Shown piece by piece: positions 21,194 through 22,942 of a stretch of DNA of 22,942 nucleotides; position 1 is the first letter of the stretch, and each line of letters begins with the position of its first letter. The translations under genes and the position numbers were made by a program. The notes beneath the pieces were generated by a model that was not told the DNA's origin, did not search any database, and saw nothing but the letters and a program-made list of their open reading frames with translations. The stretch is from assembly GCA_023410295.1 (NCBI GenBank), contig JAEYPY010000104.1, forward strand, positions 1 through 22,942. Direction: 5' to 3'. This DNA comes from Pseudomonadota bacterium (GTDB lineage: Bacteria; Pseudomonadota; Alphaproteobacteria; Caulobacterales; Aquidulcibacteraceae).

Positions 21194-22087
21194 TCAGCTG
21201 TTGGAGAAGCGCGGCGCCAAGCCTTCGATCGGGCCGATCTCGCTCGTCGTCGTCTCGTGCGCGTCAGCCGGCGCGACTTGATCGAGCACGAGCGGCTCTT
21301 CCGGCGCCTGCGGCGACACCAACGCCGGGCCGCCCGCAAACGCGGCGTCCGAGAAGTTGGCGAACGTCGCTTCGAGATCGACCGCATCCGACGGCGGGTT
21401 CTCGACGCGGATCTGGAACGGCACGGCCGCGCCCGCCGCGATCGGCTCTTCGCTGATCATGTTGACCAGCTCGAAGATTTCCTGCGAGCGCGTGTCGCGC
21501 AGCGAGATACGCACCGGCGGTACGAGCTTGTCGTCGCGGCCAATGTTGCGGACTTCGCCGCTGACCACCAGGATCGGCGTCGCGCCATCGAAATCGCGCT
21601 CGACGGCGAGGTCGTAGAATTCGAGGCCATAGACGTTCACGTCGAGCCCGAGCGCAGCGAAGGCGCTGGCCGAACGCGGCCACATCTCGGCGACGTCCTG
21701 ACGGAAGGCGACCATGCCGGTGGCGCTTGCCGCAAGGGCAGCTCCGGTCGCGCCCCAGACCACGGCCGCGGCGCGCATCCGCTCACGGCGCATCCGTTCG
21801 GCTTGCTGGGCGCGGAATTTGGCGGCGGCCGAGGGGGCCGGGCCGGGCTGTTCGGCGGCCTTGCGCAACCTTTCGACACGTTCACGTGTCAAAGGTTCCC
21901 GCGCGGGCGCTTCGGCGTGGACCTCTGCCCCGCTTCCGGCGGCTACCGCTTGGGTCCTGAGCTCCAGGTGGGGCTCCGCGAACCAGGAGAAGCCACAGGC
22001 GGCGCAGCGGACCATCCGGCCCGCCGGGCCGATCGCCGCGTCGTCCGCATAGTATCTTGTCGAGCAAGACGTGCAGGTCAGGATCAT
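21194..22087 (-). CDS. MJ0042-type zinc-ribbon membrane protein with DUF3426 domain
   Basis: The 297-aa protein begins with a zinc ribbon, Cys5/Cys8 and Cys28/Cys31 (CTSC at 5-8, CAAC at 28-31), a form found at the start of many alphaproteobacterial proteins. A charged linker (60-105), one membrane helix (about 106-128) and a periplasmic beta-rich domain of DUF3426 type follow (ILVVSGEVRNIGRDDKLVPP near 172-191, then VRISLRDT and IPFQIRVENPP-like text). The ribbon is cytoplasmic and the C-terminal domain outside. Function unknown; the fixed position beside ftsE suggests an envelope or division link, which is inference. The ATG has no clear ribosome-binding site. Confidence 0.88.
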   Translation of the reverse strand: MILTCTSCSTRYYADDAAIGPAGRMVRCAACGFSWFAEPHLELRTQAVAAGSGAEVHAEAPAREPLTRERVERLRKAAEQPGPAPSAAAKFRAQQAERMRRERMRAAAVVWGATGAALAASATGMVAFRQDVAEMWPRSASAFAALGLDVNVYGLEFYDLAVERDFDGATPILVVSGEVRNIGRDDKLVPPVRISLRDTRSQEIFELVNMISEEPIAAGAAVPFQIRVENPPSDAVDLEATFANFSDAAFAGGPALVSPQAPEEPLVLDQVAPADAHETTTSEIGPIEGLAPRFSNS

Positions 22088-22154
22088 GTTAACGATACGC
22101 CCATTAGCCCAGTAACTAATCTTGGTGCATTGATTCTATTCGGCTTGTCCAGTC
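22088..22154 (+). promoter_or_regulatory. Divergent promoter region of ftsE and the zinc-ribbon gene, with a GANTC site
   Basis: This 67-base gap is clearly more A/T-rich than its surroundings, as expected for promoters in both directions, but I cannot place a convincing -35/-10 pair. GATTC at 22132-22136 is a CcrM methylation site (GANTC); such sites in promoters of division genes give cell-cycle control in Caulobacter. GTTAAC lies next to the minus-strand ATG. No ribosome-binding site is visible before ftsE. Confidence 0.45.
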
Positions 22155-22883
22155 ATGGCGCGGGTGAATACTCCAGAACAGGACCTCTTCGAGCGCGGGA
22201 TACTCGTGCGCCTTTCAGGCGTCGACGCCGGTTATGGCGCCGCAACCGTTCTGTTCAGGTTGGACTTCGAAGCCCGTTCTGGAGAAGTCGCCCTGATCAC
22301 CGGTCCCGCAGCTGCCGGCAAGACTACGTTCACTCACCTCTTGCGGCTAGCGCTGGCGCCCCGTTCTGGACGAGCTGTAATTCTGGGCCATGACGTCGGC
22401 CGCGCCAGCCCGCGCACGCTCGCAAACCTGAAGCGCCGCATCGGCTATGTTGCTGAAAACCCAACATTCATCGAGCAATGGACGGCCTACGACAACATCG
22501 CCATGCCGCTGCGCATGCAGGGCATGAAGCCGCGCGATTACGAGCACGACGTACAAGAACTTGTGGAATTCGTCGGACTCGGCGACGCGGCTTTACTGAC
22601 CGTTGAAAAACTCTCCGGCGCCGAACGCCATCGTGCGGCTATCGCCCGCGCGCTCGCCGCGAAGCCGGAACTCATTCTCGCTGACGATCCCACCGCCGGC
22701 ATGTCGCCCGCCGATGGCCGTCGCGTGGTGCGCCTTCTCAGCGAAATGCGCCGCGTTGGCGCGACGGTGATCATCGCCAGCCAGGACGAGAGCCTGGCCG
22801 AGATCGCCCCGCTCAACCACTGGCGCATGGACCGCGGCCGCCTCAGCCCCGTCCAGCTCGCCGCAGAGACCGGGGTCGCCTGA
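22155..22883 (+). CDS. ftsE: Cell-division ABC ATPase FtsE with four non-consensus catalytic positions
   Basis: FtsE is the ATPase of the FtsEX complex that controls cell-wall hydrolases at the septum. The 242-aa protein has Walker A GPAAAGKT at 50-57, a signature LSGAE at 153-157 (consensus LSGGE/Q) and Walker B LILADD at 173-178. Aligned by eye to E. coli FtsE, the Q-loop Gln is Glu101, the catalytic Glu after Walker B is Asp178, the D-loop Asp is Ser184 and the H-loop His is Gln210. Other FtsE-like stretches (RRIGYV, YDNIAMPLRMQGM) are kept. It starts with 15 extra residues; no ribosome-binding site precedes the ATG. The TGA shares a base with the next ATG (TGATG). ATPase activity may be weak or absent. 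Confidence 0.85.
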   Translation: MARVNTPEQDLFERGILVRLSGVDAGYGAATVLFRLDFEARSGEVALITGPAAAGKTTFTHLLRLALAPRSGRAVILGHDVGRASPRTLANLKRRIGYVAENPTFIEQWTAYDNIAMPLRMQGMKPRDYEHDVQELVEFVGLGDAALLTVEKLSGAERHRAAIARALAAKPELILADDPTAGMSPADGRRVVRLLSEMRRVGATVIIASQDESLAEIAPLNHWRMDRGRLSPVQLAAETGVA

Positions 22884-22942
22884 TGCGGAATGCGCTGACG
22901 GGCGTCGAGCGGGCCCAGTTCCTGACCCTCGCCTTCGCGGTC
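22883..22942 (+). CDS. ftsX: Start of a gene coupled to ftsE, probably ftsX (partial)
   Basis: Twenty codons are visible from ATG 22883 to the window end, reading MRNALTGVERAQFLTLAFAV. The hydrophobic turn at the end could begin the first membrane helix of FtsX. The coupling TGATG with ftsE and the usual ftsE-ftsX order make FtsX the natural call, but the sequence alone is too short to prove it. Confidence 0.6.
   Translation, partial: MRNALTGVERAQFLTLAFAV

Noticed and set aside
22088..22154. CtrA box (TTAA-N7-TTAA) before ftsE
   Set aside because: The nearest candidates have the wrong spacing or TTAG/CTAA half-sites.

Overview
The window is high-GC DNA with almost no free space and looks like an alphaproteobacterial chromosome, most likely Caulobacterales/Hyphomonadaceae-like. 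The main reasons are the sigF-nrsF (DUF1109) pair, the gene orders etfB-etfA-hbd and argH-small lipoprotein-lysA-DUF4175 protein, an ftsEX locus divergent from a zinc-ribbon/DUF3426 gene and a phosphoribosyltransferase, and promoter-like sites resembling the Caulobacter housekeeping consensus. The taxonomic call is inference; no rRNA or other marker is present.

Layout. Bases 1-226 hold the end of one tiny exported-peptide gene and a complete second copy, closed by a strong terminator. Bases 247-1692 (minus) hold an alpha/beta hydrolase and a lipoprotein. pheA (prephenate dehydratase) reads away from them. Bases 2575-4963 hold an ECF sigma factor, its probable membrane anti-sigma factor NrsF, a DoxX-like membrane protein and a secreted YHS protein, with two candidate sigma-F-type promoters and a hairpin over the doxX ribosome-binding site. 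A Tat-type serine hydrolase and a NYN-domain predicted RNase follow on the minus strand. etfB-etfA-hbd (7536-10245) supply electron-transfer flavoprotein and 3-hydroxyacyl-CoA dehydrogenase.

Bases 10242-13859 are the accessory-looking part: a DUF938 methyltransferase, a small membrane protein, a PKHD-type Fe(II)/2-oxoglutarate dioxygenase and, divergent from the dioxygenase, two related lipoproteins carrying collagen-like Gly-Glu-Arg and Gly-Glu-Ala triplets; then a GNAT acetyltransferase and a TlpA-type thioredoxin. Bases 14469-20603 are argH, a small LptM-like lipoprotein, lysA, a large DUF4175/TIGR02302-type membrane protein and a lipoprotein. The end holds hpt and a zinc-ribbon protein (minus), ftsE and the start of ftsX (plus).

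Most notable: (1) ftsE departs from consensus at four ATPase positions at once (Q-loop, catalytic Glu, D-loop, H-loop); (2) the collagen-like lipoprotein pair beside a PKHD hydroxylase; (3) the sigma-F promoter/hairpin arrangement before doxX; (4) tandem tiny exported peptides with identical visible tails; (5) three unrelated intergenic inverted-repeat elements; (6) six convergent gene ends that either overlap by exactly 4 nt or are filled by a palindrome. No tRNA, rRNA, CRISPR, transposase or prophage gene is visible, and no gene-free stretch exceeds about 160 bases.
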